The position numbers and the translations under genes are program-made. The notes beneath the pieces are model-generated. The model saw only the letters and a program-made list of their open reading frames with translations, had not been told where the DNA came from and did no database searches. Below, one piece after another: positions 52,401 to 55,400 of a stretch of DNA of 64,000 bases. Each line of letters opens with the position of its first letter. Position 1 is the first letter of the stretch. The stretch covers positions 12,782,001-12,846,000 of the forward strand of contig NC_053201.1 of assembly GCF_905163445.1 (NCBI RefSeq). The letters are read 5' to 3'. Origin of the DNA: Pararge aegeria (Eukaryota; Arthropoda; Insecta; Lepidoptera; Nymphalidae).

Positions 52401-55400
52401 ATCTTTCGCGCCAAAATCTAACAAAATTTCCGTTATAACTTAAAACAATTATCGACTCTGTCACGCCACACTAGTAAACAATCATTAGCCCGCCGGCCGC
52501 CCGCACGGCTTGTAACGGTCGCATTTTGGCGCGCGTTTTGTGGAATTTCATCGTTTTATTGTGAATTTCTTCCATTTAATTATTATGTCGGACTCAGAAG
52601 ATGACCCAGACTACCAGCCACCTACAGACGAAGAATCGGAAAGCATGTGCACGTATTCTGATGCAACTTCATCTGAAGAAAGCGTAGAATTATCCACCAG
52701 TCACCAACATCAACATTCTTCAGAAGCCATACCATGTCGGAGCATACCGAATTCGAGCTGGAATATACCGTTATCAGATGGTTCAAGAAAAAAACAGTTT
52801 CCGTTTACTGTTGACCCAGGCATGAAAAACATTGGTTCAGATTGTCAAACTGAATTAGACTTTTTATTTTTATTTTTGGATAATGAGATTATTGATTTAA
52901 TGGTACGAATGACTAATTCATACGCAATAAAAACACAAATACTCAAACGTGTAACACGAAACAGTCGGTTGTCTAAGTGGAACGATTGTGATGCTGCCGA
53001 AATGAAGAAATTTCTCGGGCTACTGATTTGGATGGGGCTCAAAAAACTGCCAAAAATTAGTGATTATTGGAGTACAGACGTATTATATGAAAACAATGTT
53101 GCAAAAAGAGTAATGAGTAGAAACCGATTCGAATTATTACTTCGATGTTGGCATTTCGAAGATGCTTATTATATTGGCATGACGGGAACAGATCGACTCA
53201 TAAAAATAAGACGCTTCGTCGAGATCCTTTCAAAAAAATTTGGCCAATACAAAACACCTGGAGAGTTTCTTACCGTTGATGAAACAATGGTAGCTTTTCG
53301 TGGCCGGATCGCTTTTATGCAATACATACCTGGAAAACGACATAAGTATGGCATAAAATTATTTAAAATTTGCGACGACGATGGATATACCTATGACTTG
53401 ATTGTATATGAAGGCAAAAGGACCACTTCAACCACACAAAACGTATCCAGTGAAATAGTCATGAAACTCAGTGATCAATATCTGAATGCTGGAAGAAGTA
53501 TCGTTACTGATAATTACTATACAAGTGTCACTTTGGCTAATAGTTTACTCCAAAAAAGCACCCATTTGTTGGGGACTCTAAGAAAAAATAGAAAAGGGCT
53601 ACCAAAAGAATTATTGAAAGAGAAACTAAAGAAAGGCGAGACCTGTGTTATGGAAAATAATGACGGAGTGTTAATTCTACGATGGAAAGACAAGCGTGAT
53701 GTGTTGGCTCTATCAACTCGGCATACACCTAGTTTTGTCAGCGTGCGCAGCAAGAGAAACCGCAATAAAGTGACTATGAAACCAACGCTGATAGCGGACT
53801 ATAATCGTCATAAATGTGCTATTGACTACTCAGATCAGATGGGTAGTTATTGTAACCCTGCAAGGAGAAGCTTGCGTTGGTTTCAGAAATTGGCCATAGA
53901 GCTTTTATTTAGCACATCACTAATCAATGCCTTTATTTTGTTCAAAAATTCGAAAAACCTAACATCTAAAAAATATACCATAACCACATTCAAAGAAAAT
54001 ATTTGCCGTACATTGATGGGTCTTGATCAACAAAGAAGACAAGGTCGAATTAACCAGGACTGCTCAGCTGGACACCGATTTGGAAAGTCAACGTTGGTCG
54101 ATCAGCGTAACAGAATAGTAAGAAGAAGATGCATCCACTGCTATGAAAAGAAGAGAGAAGAAGGTTTGACCAGTGTAGAAGCATGTAAAGTAACAAAGAA
54201 AGTAAATACAGTGTGCTTACTTTGTCCTTCAAATCCTAGTGTGTGCTCTGAATGCTTTGCTAACTTCCATAGCGCTATTGTAAGGCAGTAATAATGTAAT
54301 AAAACATTTTTCTTTCATTTAAAATAGCTTTTTTATTTCTGTAATAAACCCCCAGAAATCCTATAAATTTTAAGATAGAGCAATTTTTTTTTTTTTAAAT
54401 TGTAGGTATAAAAGTAAATTTTGTGTCTGGTTGCTTCACTTTTCTGTAATAGCAGGCCACGCACTACAAAATTAATATGAAATCACGAGGTCGTAGCGGA
54501 CCGCACGGCCTGCTAGTAAAAATACATTGTGAGCCCGCCAGCCGCCCGTACGGCCTGGTAAACTCGTTAAACATTTTTCACCGCGGCCTGCACTGGTGGG
54601 CAAAGATGCGGCCGCCGGTAGACCGCATGGCCTGTAACGCTGAAAAAATCTATATATGGATGGCGGTGAGAGTGTTAAATGGTAGCTAATCTTATTAACA
54701 GCAGCGACGACGGGTCACGATGACATGCACAATTGTGTCCTCACTCAGCCAATCACAAGTCTCCTTAAACCAGCGCGACTTTTGATTGGTCTCAATATAA
54801 GTATGGCAATGGGGAACGGGCAAGCGTTTTGACGCATTTGTTTGTTAACAGATTAACTGTTAGGATAGGTACACATAACTTAAGTTAATATGCAACTGCC
54901 TCGGTAGTTTAGTGATGAGTATGTCCGACTACAGATCACGAGGTTGTGGGTTCGATCCCCGGGTCGGCCCCAATGCATAGTATTGGAGTTTCCATCAAGA
55001 AATACTTAGTAACAGCCCGAAGTTTACGTGCATGGAAGAGCACGTTAAACTGTTGGTCCTGCGCCTAATCTCTTTCCGGGCATGTCGGAGCTGTCGTCCT
55101 ATCGGACTATGGGAGTGAGGGTAAAAGAGTGCATCTCTGTTTGCGTACACACCTGTACACTATAATATCTCGCGCGTAGTTCGATCTTGAGATTGATCGA
55201 CCACCGTGCCCGTAATCGGTCGGAAACTGTTCTGTTTATTATATACCTACTAGCGGTTGGACGCGACCTCGTTCGCAATTCGTTATTGCAAACGGGGATA
55301 AGGAGTATTGCCTTTGTTTGCTAGTAATTAAGGGGTAATTTTTTTTTAAATCAAAGACAGAGTAGGTATACATACTTAACATGTGTTATCTTATAAATAC

